Positions 25,001 through 36,902 of a stretch of DNA of 64,000 nt are shown piece by piece (positions within the stretch are counted from its first letter, which is position 1; every line of letters starts with the position of its first letter). This stretch comes from Pomacea canaliculata. Its lineage: Eukaryota; Mollusca; Gastropoda; Architaenioglossa; Ampullariidae. The stretch lies in contig NC_037602.1 in NCBI RefSeq assembly GCF_003073045.1, forward strand, positions 2,232,001 through 2,296,000. Direction: 5' to 3'. The notes below the pieces were generated by a model, which did not search any database, was not told the origin of the DNA, and worked only from the letters and a program-made list of their open reading frames with translations. Position numbers and translations under genes: made by a program.

Positions 25001-26954
25001 CGCTGGCCCAGCTACAACAACAGAGGGGAACGGGAAGGCTAGGACAGCGGCAACAACACCGCTTCCAGTTGACGTCCCCGTCGGCAACGACTCCTGCGTG
25101 CAGGGAGTTAACTGCGTCCTGCCATCTTGCCAGTGCCGCTCTGTTGATCCTCCAGGCCAACTGAGCCCCGACAACACCCCTCAGATCGTCTACTTCACTG
25201 TCAGCGGCCGGGTTGACGTTCTGACTTACCAGCCTCTCCTCAAACTGCTGGGCAACGGGCAGAACCCCAACAACTGCTCCGTCAGCTCCACGGTGTTTGT
25301 GCCCACCACGGGTAATTCCATCCCCTATCTACAAGGTCTGCTCAGCCGCCGACACGAGGTTGCAATGTACGGCAAGGAGGGTTATAAATACACGCCCACG
25401 CCGTCTGTCGAAGAGCAGGTGGCGGAGCAGTTGATGCAGTTTGCGGCTCAGACCAGTGACATCCAGTTGAAGCCCAACGACGGAGCCGTGAACCGTGGCT
25501 GGAGAAGTCCTTTAGACAGTGTTTTAAGTAAGTGAAGTGGTCTAATCAGACGATTGTGATAGGATCTCTTTTAAGAAGGATAATGTAAAAGGTCTCACGT
25601 AAGCTGAAAGATCGTGACAGGATCTGTTTTAATCAGGATGGTAGCGACAGGGCTATATAGTAACTATGTGGGTTTCGTTTTATTTTGTCCACATCAGATG
25701 ACGAGTTGCTCACTGCCTTGGTAAAAGGAGGAGTCCAGTATGACAGCTCAGTGACCATTGGCCGCAGCAGACCATACAAAGACCTCCTCCCCTGGCCTTA
25801 CACCCTGGACTTTGGCTTTCAAGATGTCTGTTCCGGCAGCCAGAACCAGTGTCCTGTCAAAAGGTAAATGTCAAGAAATAACATAACATCCAGCTTGTGA
25901 CTTGAGAACCCATTACTACTAATCTACTCACCAACAAGGTTACTTTAATTTCTCACCAAAGGCAAAGATTGGAACACTTTTGACCTTCTGGTTAGAGATA
26001 GTTCATTCTACCACAGCAACTACATCCTGTGACTTGAAATTTAAATCAAACTCTAAGTGACCTCAAAGCATTGGTGAAATCCGTGAAACTCTACTCAGTG
26101 TGTTTCGCTCAAACAGACTATTCACACCTCTTTTCGGTATGGTTAAACTTTCTTACTGTTTCACGGAAAACAGATTGTTTACTTTGGTCTCTAAAATCCT
26201 GTTAAAATGCGCTCCGTATGTGACTTTGGTTGTGCAGCTTGACATTTCTTACTCAAGTGGGCAAAGAAACGTGGATATTACAAACCTCTTTTTGAAAAAG
26301 ACCACAAACACAATCCTTAGTGGTAAAATGGGCCGGCTTATTTTTTCTTGCTTTCTCTTCGGTTTCAATTGTAAAGTTTTTTTTTTTTTAATTTACACTC
26401 ATGCCTGCCTGGTCTTTTGGGCCTCCTTTCTTTTCTTGTACGAATACAAATTTTTGCACTAGCCTAAAATCTTTTGTTTTCCTCATCAGGAAACATTGTC
26501 GTTGACAGTGGATACACACTATGCACGCAGTTTAACCCAGTCTCTGTCATTGCAGTTGATTTTCTCTGTGGATTGTTTTCAGACATCCGGGTCTCTGGGA
26601 AGTTCCAATCGTTCCAATGGTGGACACAAAACAAGAGTACACCTGCACTTTCGTAGATGCCTGCACATTTAACCGACCCAGCTTGGCAGAGGAAACTCAT
26701 AAGTACTTGCTAAACAACTTCGACTTTAACTACAACCACAACCGAGCTCCGTTTGGCATCAATATTCGTCGAGACTGGCTGAGTCATCCATTTACGCTGA
26801 GAACCTCATGGGCCTGGAAATGTTCCTTAACACAATTTTGAAGGAACGACCTGATACTTATGTCATGTCGATCGAAAAAATGCTGGACTGGATGCAAAAT
26901 CCCACAGGACTGGACAAAATTAACTCTTTTCTGCCATGGAAGTGCAGTTCATAA
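19057..26954 (+). CDS. Chitin-deacetylase-like protein, two-domain, gene 2
   Basis: Nine coding exons: 19057-19257, 20179-20286, 21192-21335, 21806-22138, 22533-22703, 24236-24303, 24941-25527, 25698-25863, 26583-26954. All have GT-AG borders, and the phases match through exon 8. The chosen ATG opens a signal peptide (residues 1-24, hydrophobic, ending ATA before CTQG); ATG codons also occur slightly upstream. Domain 1 has FDDAL (motif 1), NPNGCPIT, RGDEIGSHSVNH (motif 2), GWRSP (motif 3), WPYTLDFG (motif 4) and FGLNMH (motif 5), the full set expected for a metal-dependent chitin deacetylase. The linker is rich in T, A and P. Domain 2 reads FTVSGR where FDDAL is expected, YGKEG where HxxxH is expected, and INIRRDW in motif 5, so it should not bind metal. 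A 1-bp loss near 26791 (TTTT to TTT against gene 1) breaks the last exon. Predicted length is roughly 715 residues if that base is restored. Secreted; likely acts on cuticle, shell-matrix or gut chitin (inference). Confidence 0.87.
20300..20905 (+). mobile_element. LINE reverse transcriptase 3' fragment in gene 2 intron 2
   Basis: Shifting frames read LEDLDFADDISLIS (the catalytic FADD of RT), then KTEVIKIK, RFVYLGSIVNTN, LLYCSETWRVTNKVQTF, IRNILGI and TLRKPADTTDRQAL, the order seen at the 3' end of animal non-LTR retrotransposon RTs. Internally deleted and full of stops; inserted in sense with the host gene. Confidence 0.8.
22855..24055. mobile_element. Insertion in gene 2 intron 5, LTR-like
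   Basis: Gene 1 intron 5 is 281 bp; the gene 2 equivalent is 1532 bp because of this block. It is bordered by TGTCAGGA (22868) and TCCTGACA (ends 24044), the same inverted termini type as the solo LTR at 38221. I found no clean target duplication, so the class is tentative. Confidence 0.4.
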
Positions 26955-27481
26955 TTCTTTGCTTTTATATGTCGAGCAAACTGCGAAATCTGTATTTTTT
27001 TGCAGAGGTAGCAATAATTAAAATTAGAATGTCTCAGACGATTAATTTTTCATATGTGATCCCAATTTTGTAAGGACCTTTTGCGACACCTGATATGCGC
27101 AGTCTACAGATTCTGTAAGCCTATAGAAATCACGAAGATATATATTACACATATACTTTCAAAACATATCATGATGAAAAAAATTTTACAGTTCAATATA
27201 ATTTATATTATTCTGATGTATCCGACGCCACACACTTTCCTGGCAAAAAGAAGCAGTGTATGTCATAGCAAAGAAATCCTCTTCTCTGTCTCAATCCAAA
27301 CAATGTATTGCAATAGCTGCACTGCATTAAAAGGCTATGTATTTCTGTCAGCATTTGTGTGGAGATTTAAGTCAGTCAATCTTTTTTTTAAGGGATTAAA
27401 GGTCCAAATTGTTTCATCTGTAGAGTTGTTGACCTGAGTTTTGTCCGATATTTTGATCTTTTCCAATCCCTCAAAACATGC

Positions 27482-27487
27482 AATAAA
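27482..27487 (+). terminator. Poly(A) signal AATAAA of CDA gene 2
   Basis: AATAAA lies 528 bases after the gene 2 stop codon in the duplicated 3' flank. It is close to, but not exactly at, the equivalent position of the gene 1 signal. Confidence 0.4.
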
Positions 27488-28237
27488 GTGTCAAAAGTAT
27501 GCAGCACAATGACTGCGCTGTGGTCGTTCGTTTGTTATAAATTAACATAATTTATTTTAGTTAATTAACTTGCAACCTCATGCACAATCATGCATACATG
27601 CACACATATATAAACGCACACGCACACATATATGTGTATACCCATACACGCACATACATACGCATACGCTCAACCTAACCCCATCCCCCCTCACTCACAC
27701 ATTTGTTTGAGAACTCGTTTGGACACCTCACTCTACTCTTAGCATTCATAATGACCCCTTCCCCGCCGACTTTGATAACAAAGGGAATATGGGCTTGAAG
27801 TGGGAAAGGGGAGGGATTGTCACGACGCGTAAATCTTTGCCAGTTTACGTGTGTGATACGTCTCCACGCAGCTATGTTTAGCAACGCCTGAACGGTCTCG
27901 AGGCCGACCTACCGACCCCTATGTCCTCCAGGTGCGAAGCCGTCCAGGTAATCCGGCTGAGCCTACCCCTTCACTCTCCCCATCCACCCCATCTCTCTTC
28001 TGCTACTTCACAGCATCCGGTTAGTCCTTGGCTAAACTTCACCACTCCTTTCCCACGTTTCAGGGAAGAGCAAGGTTGAAATGAAGGAGGCCGGGCGACA
28101 GGTCCTTATTTCACTGTTAGAAAGGTCACGAGAAAAGTGTCCGAACTTTGTGTCAGTAGTTAGAACATTAACAAATGTACTAAAAAATATAAATTTAAAA
28201 AACCCAAAGGAGTAGAATGGTGAAACGGCTTAAAACT

Positions 28238-28247
28238 GATGATGATG

Positions 28248-28280
<33 letters not shown>

Positions 28281-28300
28281 GATGATGATGATGATGATCT
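28238..28300 (+). repeat. (GAT)n/(GATT)n microsatellite
   Basis: GAT units flank seven or so GATT units. Simple sequence, not present at the same place in copy A. Confidence 0.9.
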
Positions 28301-29581
28301 ACTTGCAAAAGTAAAAGCCTGTCAGCTTATTCGGGTGCTGTACTATTGCCAGCAAATCAAAAGCACAGCTGTATGATGGACACACGAACAAGACTTCTTT
28401 ACAAGAATAACTAGGGACTAACGTTTGATATTGTCTCTTGTAGTCTTTCGTCGAAAATGTATCGGAAACTAATCAATACACATGTGTTTGTGAGTTTGCT
28501 TTCTTCATAACAGTACTAATTTTCACATGACTGATTTACGTTTTTGTTTGTGTTTGATTTTCACTTTCTTGTTTGTTTTCTACACAATATTGTGTACCCA
28601 TGTCATCGTCGATCATGCAAGAGTACTCTTGATACTTGAGAGCTCTAAACTCGATTTTTTAAACCAAGGTGACCTAAAAGTATAAGCACGAAAACAGGAA
28701 ACGACGCTCATATTAACAACTTTTTTTTCTTTTTCATTGTTGAAAAACAGCTAGTACAAAAAAAATTGTTTTCCACAGCGGTGTCACGGTTCCTTGAATC
28801 CGCCTTTATCATATGGGCGAGAAACGTGCAGACCTCAAAATATTTAGACATTACGAGGTTATGTATTTTGTATTTAATAATTTATTCTTTGGCGGATAAA
28901 GTAACGATGCCAATGAGATTTCAAATAAAAGTTTTAAATCTTGATCTTTGCATAATTGCACAGTTGTTATTTGCAGGGTTTTTTGTTTGTTTGTTTGGGG
29001 TTTGTTTTTTTTTGTTTGTTTGTTTGTTTGTTTGTTGTTTGTTTTTTTTTTTTTTGTAATATCAGAGATGGATTCCGCAGCTTTAAAGTTTCCATGCACA
29101 AAATTTCTTCTCATTCCTTCATAAGATCGAGTATGTTTGGACAGGTGTATCCAAAGCTGAAACCGTGACGTCACATGTCAGTCTTACTGATTTCACACGC
29201 CACAGTGATGTGAAGTGACGGTGTACCCAGTGATGCGTCGTGTGAAAATCCTGGTGTTACTAGTTGTGAACTGCCTTTCATTTTGCAAACATCCCTAGAA
29301 ACATCTCCTTCCTTTGTGGATGTTGCCTGGTAGCTTCAGGCAAAGTGCAACGCTGCAGAGGAATTTACTTCCTGCTGTTACCATACCACAGCAGTCAACC
29401 AAAATAAGTGACCAAACAACCAATCTCTCTCCTCCGTATATGTTTATCATGATCTCAAGCTCCGCCTTCAACGGTTCCCAGAAATAACAAGACAGCAACC
29501 TTCCTTCTTTATTTAAAAAAAAAAGAAGCCCGTCCTTACCCTTCTACACGCCTCATTAATCAAGCCCCTTGAAGTATCCTG

Positions 29582-29698
29582 TATATAAAGCGAGTCTGAC
29601 TCCAAACAAACAGAGGACCGGAGGAGACCAGTCCTTGTGTTCACTGGGAGGGAAAAGCATCTGGCGGCAAGTCCGGACCGAAGATTGAAACTAGTGAT
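29582..29698 (+). promoter_or_regulatory. TATA promoter and 5' noncoding exon, probably of CDA gene 3
   Basis: TATATAAAG at 29582-29590 is followed by about 110 bases that end in a strong donor (GTGAGT at 29699). The block is conserved with 7558-7675. It has no long ORF. The first downstream + strand coding exon is gene 3 at 32357, whose ATG is preceded by possible acceptors at 32334 and 32348, giving a first intron of about 2.6 kb. Linking the promoter to gene 3 is inference; spliced transcripts would decide. Confidence 0.55.
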
Positions 29699-29704
29699 GT
29701 GAGT

Positions 29705-32334
29705 GTCTACCGCTGATGTTTCATTCCCTTTGACATCAGAATAATAACATATTCATAATAACATATTCATGATATGCTTCAAATAATCATTGTTACATAA
29801 TTGTGGTTTAGTTATTCATATTGTTTGAGCTATGTCTTAATTGCTTAATTTAAATTGAAAGTCTACATGTTCGTTTCCTGCAATGAAAGTAGTATCTTGA
29901 TAATGAGGCAACTCTCGGCTGATGTGTGTGCTTCTTGGGTAGATATATAACTAATTACATAAAGCGTGAGATATTACTTTGCTTTCTACTCTACCTGTCA
30001 ATGCTGGTTCTGATATACCTGCGATACATAATGATACATAAAGCAATGTTCATTATATCCTAAATCTTCCTTGAAGAAGTGTCATCTGATTTACTTGGTA
30101 CCATATTCCAGTATCATTGACAGGACGGTGCGATCTAATTATTTGCACCAAGTTAAAAGAAATAATTAAGCTCATGTTCACTGCTGGTGTCTCCTTGACT
30201 TACAGAATATCAATGTGGAATTGATCCCCGGACAGTGTAAAGACTGTTGACAACTTCACCTTCACAGCATATAGACTATGTTTTCCCCGTTTTGGCCTCG
30301 TTAGTCACTTTGGCAGGAGACTCGTTCCCCACCAATTCTTAAGACTGAGAGATAAACATACGGAAAGACAGACCAGCGGACGTACAGAAAGACTGAGGGC
30401 AGTGTAATAAGCAAGGTATACCCGACGTCCAATAGTCTGGAGATGAGGTTTGCTGCCTGGGGAAAGAATTGTCAAACAACACCTTCATAAACCGTGATTT
30501 GCCTGCCGAGAACTGACTGTTAAAATGCAACAGCATCACTTGATCTGTCAGCTATTTTCATGGCAATTTTTTTTTTTTTTTACTTTTCAGTGTCTCAAAT
30601 CATTCATTGCTTTTGCACTCTTGGCCTGTAGGGCAGCAATGACAATGATAACATTTTATTTGTCCCAGTGGGCAATTAGAACATGGGAACGTGCTCTAGT
30701 TACAAAGTAAAAGCTAGAAATAAAGTAAGAATAAACTTCGTTGCAAGGTTTAGCGTTAAAAGATGTCAACAAGACAAATATTAGCGATAAAAAAAGAAGG
30801 CAAGTTACAATATATATATATATATAAAACAACAACAAACTTACATCAAGAATAATCATGTGCACACCTACAGCATCACACACACACCACTGACACTTCA
30901 TCTGAAGTTGAGCAGCTGGGCCGCAGATGGCACAAACGATTTCAGGTGGCTATTACTTTTATATATTTGCATGGAATAACGTTTACCTGACCTTAATAAT
31001 ACAAATTCTCTCGTTAGTACATGTTCAGGTATTGACAAAATGCGTGAAGCTTTCCTTGCTATTTGTTGATCACAAAAAGGTTCCTAGCTCTAAGCACCAG
31101 ACGTGCAGCAAAGTTTGAACTTTCTGGAGTTTGTGAAGAAGGTATCCAGGGCAGTCAGCAAGCAAGGAGTTGTAGTAATCAAGTCTAGATAAAACAAACA
31201 TACAGAAAAGATGTAGTAGCGCGCGTAGACAGAATGTGATGGATGGCGCTGATCTTGCTTAGCTCATAATAGACAGACTGACAGACAGCTGTAACGTCTA
31301 TCATAATAGACTGACAGACAGCTGTAACGTCTATCATAATAGACACTCTGGAAAACAAATTTACGTCAGATAAACCCAATATTTATCTCTTGGAACTTTA
31401 GCATAGATTTCTTTGTATATTTTTTTAAGTAGGACGTGAGATAAGTTCCTACTATCTATTATCAAAGCGCCATAAATAATAAAAATAAGAAAGGATGTTT
31501 TCAATCCTCTCTCCTGGATAAGACGTTGTAAATATTATACAAACAAGCATATCAAGAACGTCAACATTTTATTTATATGGATATTCTTTAATCTAAAGAT
31601 CCGGTATTTCACAGCTCCTGGTTCGACTTGGAAACACACCTAACACCTCTCAGGTGTGACGTAGGGAGGGGACGCGCTTGCGCCGTTACAAAAGCCGTTG
31701 CACTGAAAAGGGAGGAGACGCAACAACATGTTTGCTACTGGCTGATCGTAAAATGATACTCGATATTATTGTTGTTCTCATTTAACTCCCTCTTAGTGCG
31801 AAGTCATCGACGAGTGACAGCGTCGGCTGTAAAGGAACGAGGACCGGATGAAAGGGTGCAACAATCAGGTGTATTTTTGAAGCTATTGCAAAACACAAAG
31901 ACGTCCCCAACCGGTGGTCGGAAAAATGCAATACGATACGATACAGACCATTTACTTTTACACAAATAGAATAAAATGCTAATAATGAAGTGAAAATATA
32001 CAAATAAGACAGTTTTAGATTCGTAGTCACGTTGGTTGTCTATGCCTCAGTCTTTAGACTGAATATTTACAATATTTGTTGTTTATAGGTTTATGACTGG
32101 CCAGGGGAAAACCTTTGAGGTTGTTGATTTGTGGAGGGGAAAGTGCTTCCACCTGAAGACAATTTCGCACTGTGAAAACTTCCACACAGTGCTGCATAAA
32201 TAGATGCACCATGTGTATGATTGTATGCACCCATGTGAAAGATGTATTCATTGTGATTCTTTAACCTTCCTGTTTGCAATGTTATTTTTTTATTATACTG
32301 GTGCTGCTGATGATGATGACGACGACTGTTACAG
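29705..32334. other. Probable first intron of gene 3
   Basis: Between the noncoding exon and the first coding exon of gene 3. Apart from the shared block to 30110 and a 33-bp doublet at 31275 I see no feature and no coding domain. Confidence 0.45.
31275..31340 (+). repeat. 33-bp tandem doublet
   Basis: Two consecutive perfect units beginning AGACTGACAGACAGCTG, followed by a partial third unit. Confidence 0.85.
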
Positions 32335-32356
32335 TTCAAGCGCTACAGCTTTAAAG

Positions 32357-35187
32357 ATGGAGATAAAACTCATCGTCCTTATTGTTCTCAACGTCGTCTA
32401 TGTCGTACACGGGGTCATACCTAGCGATTGTACCCAGGGAGTAAACTGTATACTTCCAGGCTGCTTTTGTGCGACATTTGACCACCCGAACCGCACCGCA
32501 AAATTTCCACAGATTGTCTACTTTGCCATCGATGATGCTTTAACCGTAACGGTAAGAAGTCTCCCTTGCCCCTGACAGCTGTAGCAGTCTGGAATATAAT
32601 ATTCTTTTAAGTGGCAGTGTTCTGATCTCTACAACAGTTTTTCTTACAATATAATTATGTTTATATTTATCTGTGTGTTTTATCATGTTAAACTTGCTTA
32701 TGTCACCATCACCACCAGTCATTTATCAGCCTATCTGAGCCTGGCTTATTGTAATCAACGTTTTAATATCTCGAATTCAAATGAATGTCAGCGTGTAACC
32801 AAAATATCGAAATAATAATAAAAAAATTAGTTTGGAGGAACTAAATGTTGACACACATATGTTCTGCTACAGGTAGACAAGCCTTACCAGCGGTTGTTTA
32901 ACGACAGCCGAACGAATCCAAATGGTTGCCCCATAACGTTCTCGCTCTTTGTACAAGACCAATACACGTCCTACAATTTGGTAAGTAACATTCCAGCACG
33001 TTAAAAAAGCATAAATGTGCATTGAAATTTCACAGGAGATATTTTGCAATCACTCATTCCTTTTTTTCCTGCGCATTGTCGGCACTGTAACTAACGGGGT
33101 GTAAGTTTATGCACACATTTCAATGCGATGTGTATTAAAACAGTTGTTTTTCATAACACTGAAATATATTTTTTTCAACGTATCTAAGATACTTTTTAAT
33201 TTGTAACGCTGTTAAGTATACACAAGCTGCATAAAAATATAAACAGTGAAGGCTGGACTGCATCACTGTGTCGAGGTTGAGTTTTGAGTCTGTCAAGAAT
33301 TTCATGCCTAAATTTGTCACGTGACTGCTGCAGGTGGAGAATTACTCTCAGCGCGGCCACGAGATCGGTTGCCATGGTGTCAACCACACTAATGTAGACA
33401 CCGCCAGCAACTCCGCTTCGAAGCCGGACTGCAGAAGGAGAACGTCATCACCAAAGGTCACGTCTCCAGAAATCAGGTACTTAGACGACGTCACGTATGC
33501 GCATGCGTGCTCAGTCATGACAAGACTTGGTGGTGGCAAGGTGGTAGTGCAGGCAGTCCTAAGAACCTCTAGTCAAGAGGTGTATTTTCTGCCGAACACA
33601 TCGGTGAATTTTTTTTTTTTTTTCATCGACGATGGAGATTATTTTTCTGACGGTGTACTTGACAAGCAAAACCACGAGTTTCTTGTTTTGTATTGACTTT
33701 TATATTACAAGTGATTTGTTTCAATGCACATTATACATTTTTTATAGTTGAGCTGTACATAAGAACTGTTCTGTATCTAGGTGGTAGGTTGGAGGAGTCC
33801 CAACCTGAAGACAGCAGGCGACGCCCAGCCGGACGTGCTGAATGAGCTCAACTACACCTACGACATCTCGCTCACCTACCACCCGCCAGGCCGACAACCG
33901 CGTCCCTTTTCCCTTCACCCTAGACTATGGCTACCCGTATTCCTGTTCCATCCCTCCCTGTCCCGATCTGCAGTCCAGCCATCCCTGGCTTCTGGGAGGT
34001 GCCTGTCTTTTCCCTGAGGAACCCAGAGACTGGATACGAGTGTGCGTATGTGGACAGCTGTCGTCCGTCCAGCGAGGCCGCGGCTTTAAATTATCTGTGG
34101 AGCAATTTCCTACAAGTGAGCTGCAGGAGTGCATCATGAGTGAACAAAAATCTTGATTTTATTACTTTTGCTGTCTCAATGCAGGTCTTTTTTAATGCAC
34201 GCGAAACAAAGTTTGGTATAAGTTTTCATTTCAATAACCTAAAAATATTGAATGGCATATATTAGTTTATCCATTGTGTAAATACGACTCCTGAACTAGT
34301 TTGTGCCACGACTTTCTCCTAAGTTAGGACGGACTTCACTTTCAGGACAGAAAATGGCTCATTCGTACCAACTGTCATAAACGTTCATTCAACACCTTGA
34401 AATAAAATATGAACGTTCATTCGAATAAGCTCCCAAGTTCACACAACAGCTGGTCATGAAAGAGACGCTTGAAATCTTGTTAACTCCTTTCTATAAACCA
34501 CCTCTCCCCCCGCCTTTTTCTGACGGGATTGTTCACAAACCTACTGTCACGAGACATGCTTACATGTCCTGTCACGAGACAAGCCTGGTGTGCAAGGGAA
34601 ATCAATGATAATGTCGATGTTTCTTGTCCTTAAACAGGTGTTCAACGACAACAGGGCGCCTTTTGGACTCAATATGCATGGCGCCTGGTTCCTCTACTCT
34701 GATGACTACCTCAACGCTGCGGATACTTTCATCAAGAAGCTTCTAGAGATGGACGATGTTTACATCGTGTCTGTCGAGAAATCTCTGGACTGGATGCGTA
34801 ATCCCGTAGAGGTATGGTCTTCTTACGAAGGTAGAGGATTGCTAGGCTTTTCTTCGTCCATCCATTTCGCTCATCATCGTCGGCATTACACATGAACGAA
34901 TTCTGTATAACTTTAAACACCACACCAGCAAGTGTCCCAAACAGATTTTAAATGTTTTCTTTAAAGACTCTTGCTGTGCTCTATTTAAAGCCTGTTAGTA
35001 GCTCATATGGCAGCATTTATTTGTTCAGCCAGTGTATTCCTCTCTTTTTTACGATTAACCCTTAGCTGCACTCTGATATTCTGTTTAACGCCTCCCTGGC
35101 ATCTGACTATCGCAGATCTCGGATATCCAAGAGAAACTACCTTCGTGGGGATGTCAGAATCCAACACAAGCAACAGCAGTACAGTAA
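32357..35187 (+). CDS. Chitin-deacetylase-like protein, single-domain, gene 3 (three frameshifts)
   Basis: Six coding exons: 32357-32551, 32873-32980, 33334-33476, 33781-34115, 34638-34811, 35116-35187 (TAA). The ATG starts a hydrophobic signal peptide of about 19 residues ending VHG. Motifs seen: AIDDAL (motif 1), NPNGCPIT, RGHEIGCHGVNH (motif 2, with G in place of S/T), GWRSP (motif 3), FTLDYGYPYSC, FWEVPVF, and FGLNMHGAW (motif 5). The last exon ends SWGCQNP plus a short tail and a stop codon; genes 1 and 2 splice here into the linker for a second domain, so this gene is the single-domain form, about 340 residues. Exon 3 is 143 bp instead of 144 (one base lost in GCC-GAG near 33402). Exon 4 is 335 bp instead of 333 (one base gained near 33890 and one near 33988). 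These could be consensus errors or decay. A TATA promoter and noncoding exon lie at 29582-29698. Confidence 0.83.
34205..34475 (+). repeat. Intron 4 segment of CDA gene 3 shared with 9335-9615
   Basis: Lies between exons 4 and 5 of gene 3 and is the counterpart of the stray block at 9335. No protein-coding potential is seen in either copy. Confidence 0.6.
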
Positions 35188-36902
35188 TGTCATCTATGTC
35201 AAAGTCGACAGAAGACAAATCCACTTGCTGGAAAGATTTCGACAGTCACTATGTACAAAATATTTTGAGTTAGACTATATACACAAGATGAATTGTTTAC
35301 ATCTCAAGCAGCTTTACTAGTTGACAGTTGAGATTGTTAATTTGGTCGACATACTTCATATAAAAAAATGTTTAACATAATAAGCAATGATTAATTAAGT
35401 ACGACTAAATCTTTCTCTCACACATAAAGAGAAAAACTTTAATGTCTTGTAATTTACAAATTTAATCGAATTAATTTTCTGGTAACGAAAGCTTTATAGC
35501 AATAAAACTATTTCGACATGTGCATTCAATTCTTTTGACATCACAATGCTGACAGTTTGAAGACCTTTGAAAACATAGTATGCACATGGTGCTTTTTAAA
35601 ATAAACAAAATTGTACATAGATTTGTAATGCTTGCATAATAATAATCTTTATCCGCCAGAACAACTGTGCTCTTTAAAAAAAAAAGTACAATAAAAAGTT
35701 TCATACAATCTGTTGCTTTCAAGAACATTTTTTTTAAATATATGTGCTCAGCCAGACAGTAAAAGATCCCTTTCATCATGCTTTTTTATATTTTTAGAGA
35801 AATACTTTAAAATGTTGCATCTAGCCTAATTTTCTAACTACATTTGCATGAACATTTAGGCATAATCAAATGAAAACCTTTTCAGCCCTCACAAACTACT
35901 CACTCTACAATAACATTTTGGTCCAGTATAAAAATGACAATAGCAGTAAATTTTCACACACACCCTCCCAACAGCACATCTACTTCATGCCCCTTTCATG
36001 GGTCATCAGCCATTGATAAAGAACTCAAAAACAATTACAAAGCAAAACAAAATCCAGACATGCTAGATTTCAATGTAAAACTGCATGGGGGAGGATTTGA
36101 AGTCAGCAGGCCTCCGAAGAAATGCTCAAATTTTGAACAGTTTTACTGGGAAAACTGGCATCAGTGGCAGTAATAAGCGAAGAAAATTCAAACATCGCTT
36201 AAACTGCATTGCAGATGTTTGGAATTAGAATATGGTGACAAAGTTTGCCAGGAAATTATCACATACTGTCCATGTCTTGGAATAACACATGAATGACAAG
36301 AGTATGATATTCAGCCTTTCATTTGACACACCTGAAAGATACTACATGCTGTTTTATAAAGTACCTACATCTAGGCACATTTGCATTGCATGCATAAAAC
36401 TCCTCCTTGCTCTGGTGCATATAGGTTAATGTTCTATTTTAAAATGCATCTAAAAAGGTACACTTTATGGAGATCACTGTCCAAATCACACATAGAAACA
36501 CAAAGATAAATGCAAAGTGCCTTTACAAATCAAATTTAATATCATCACTGTTAAAAAATATGTAATAATATTAACACATGATAACAACAGAAATTGTGTC
36601 ATCATTATTCAGACACTTTGACTATTAACAAGTCTCAAAACATATTTTCAGTTTACAACTCACAACTCAAATCGCAAAAAAAACACAAAACACTCCCATT
36701 CCTAGTGTATTCATGAGATGAAAAAAAAAAATCAGTATATCAAAATATCTTGCAAGTGATCTGTCATTTACTGAAGGTTCACTTCTTCTCATTTGATTGA
36801 AGAAATTACTGCAGGTTAACCCCTGTCAGATATTGCTAAGTTAATTGTGCAAAATCAGTCATTTCATGCGATAAAAGGTTTTTCCTTTTCATCAGTGAAA
36901 GC
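35188..36902. other. Gene 3 3' flank; no gene recognised
   Basis: AT-rich. A 79-codon ORF at 35934-36173 resembles nothing I know and has no neighbours that support it. Confidence 0.5.
35501..35506 (+). terminator. Poly(A) signal AATAAA of CDA gene 3
   Basis: AATAAA lies 314 bases after the gene 3 stop codon, in AT-rich sequence without competing genes. Confidence 0.4.

Larger units (their letters stand above)
26955..29581. other. Gene-free 3' flank of gene 2
   Basis: Holds the gene 2 3' UTR, the shared flank of the duplication, a GATT/GAT microsatellite and a TTTG/poly-T tract near 28980-29060. No gene recognised. Confidence 0.6.
21150..30110 (+). repeat. Segmental duplication, copy B (holds gene 2)
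   Basis: Collinear with copy A. Differences seen by eye: about 1.2 kb of extra sequence in the intron at 22855-24055, extra sequence at roughly 28130-29060, and no LTR at the position matching 7833. Confidence 0.85.

Noticed and set aside
35934..36173. 79-codon plus-strand ORF as a small gene
   Set aside because: No start context, splice partner or recognisable motif supports it, and it lies between a gene's 3' flank and transposon relics.
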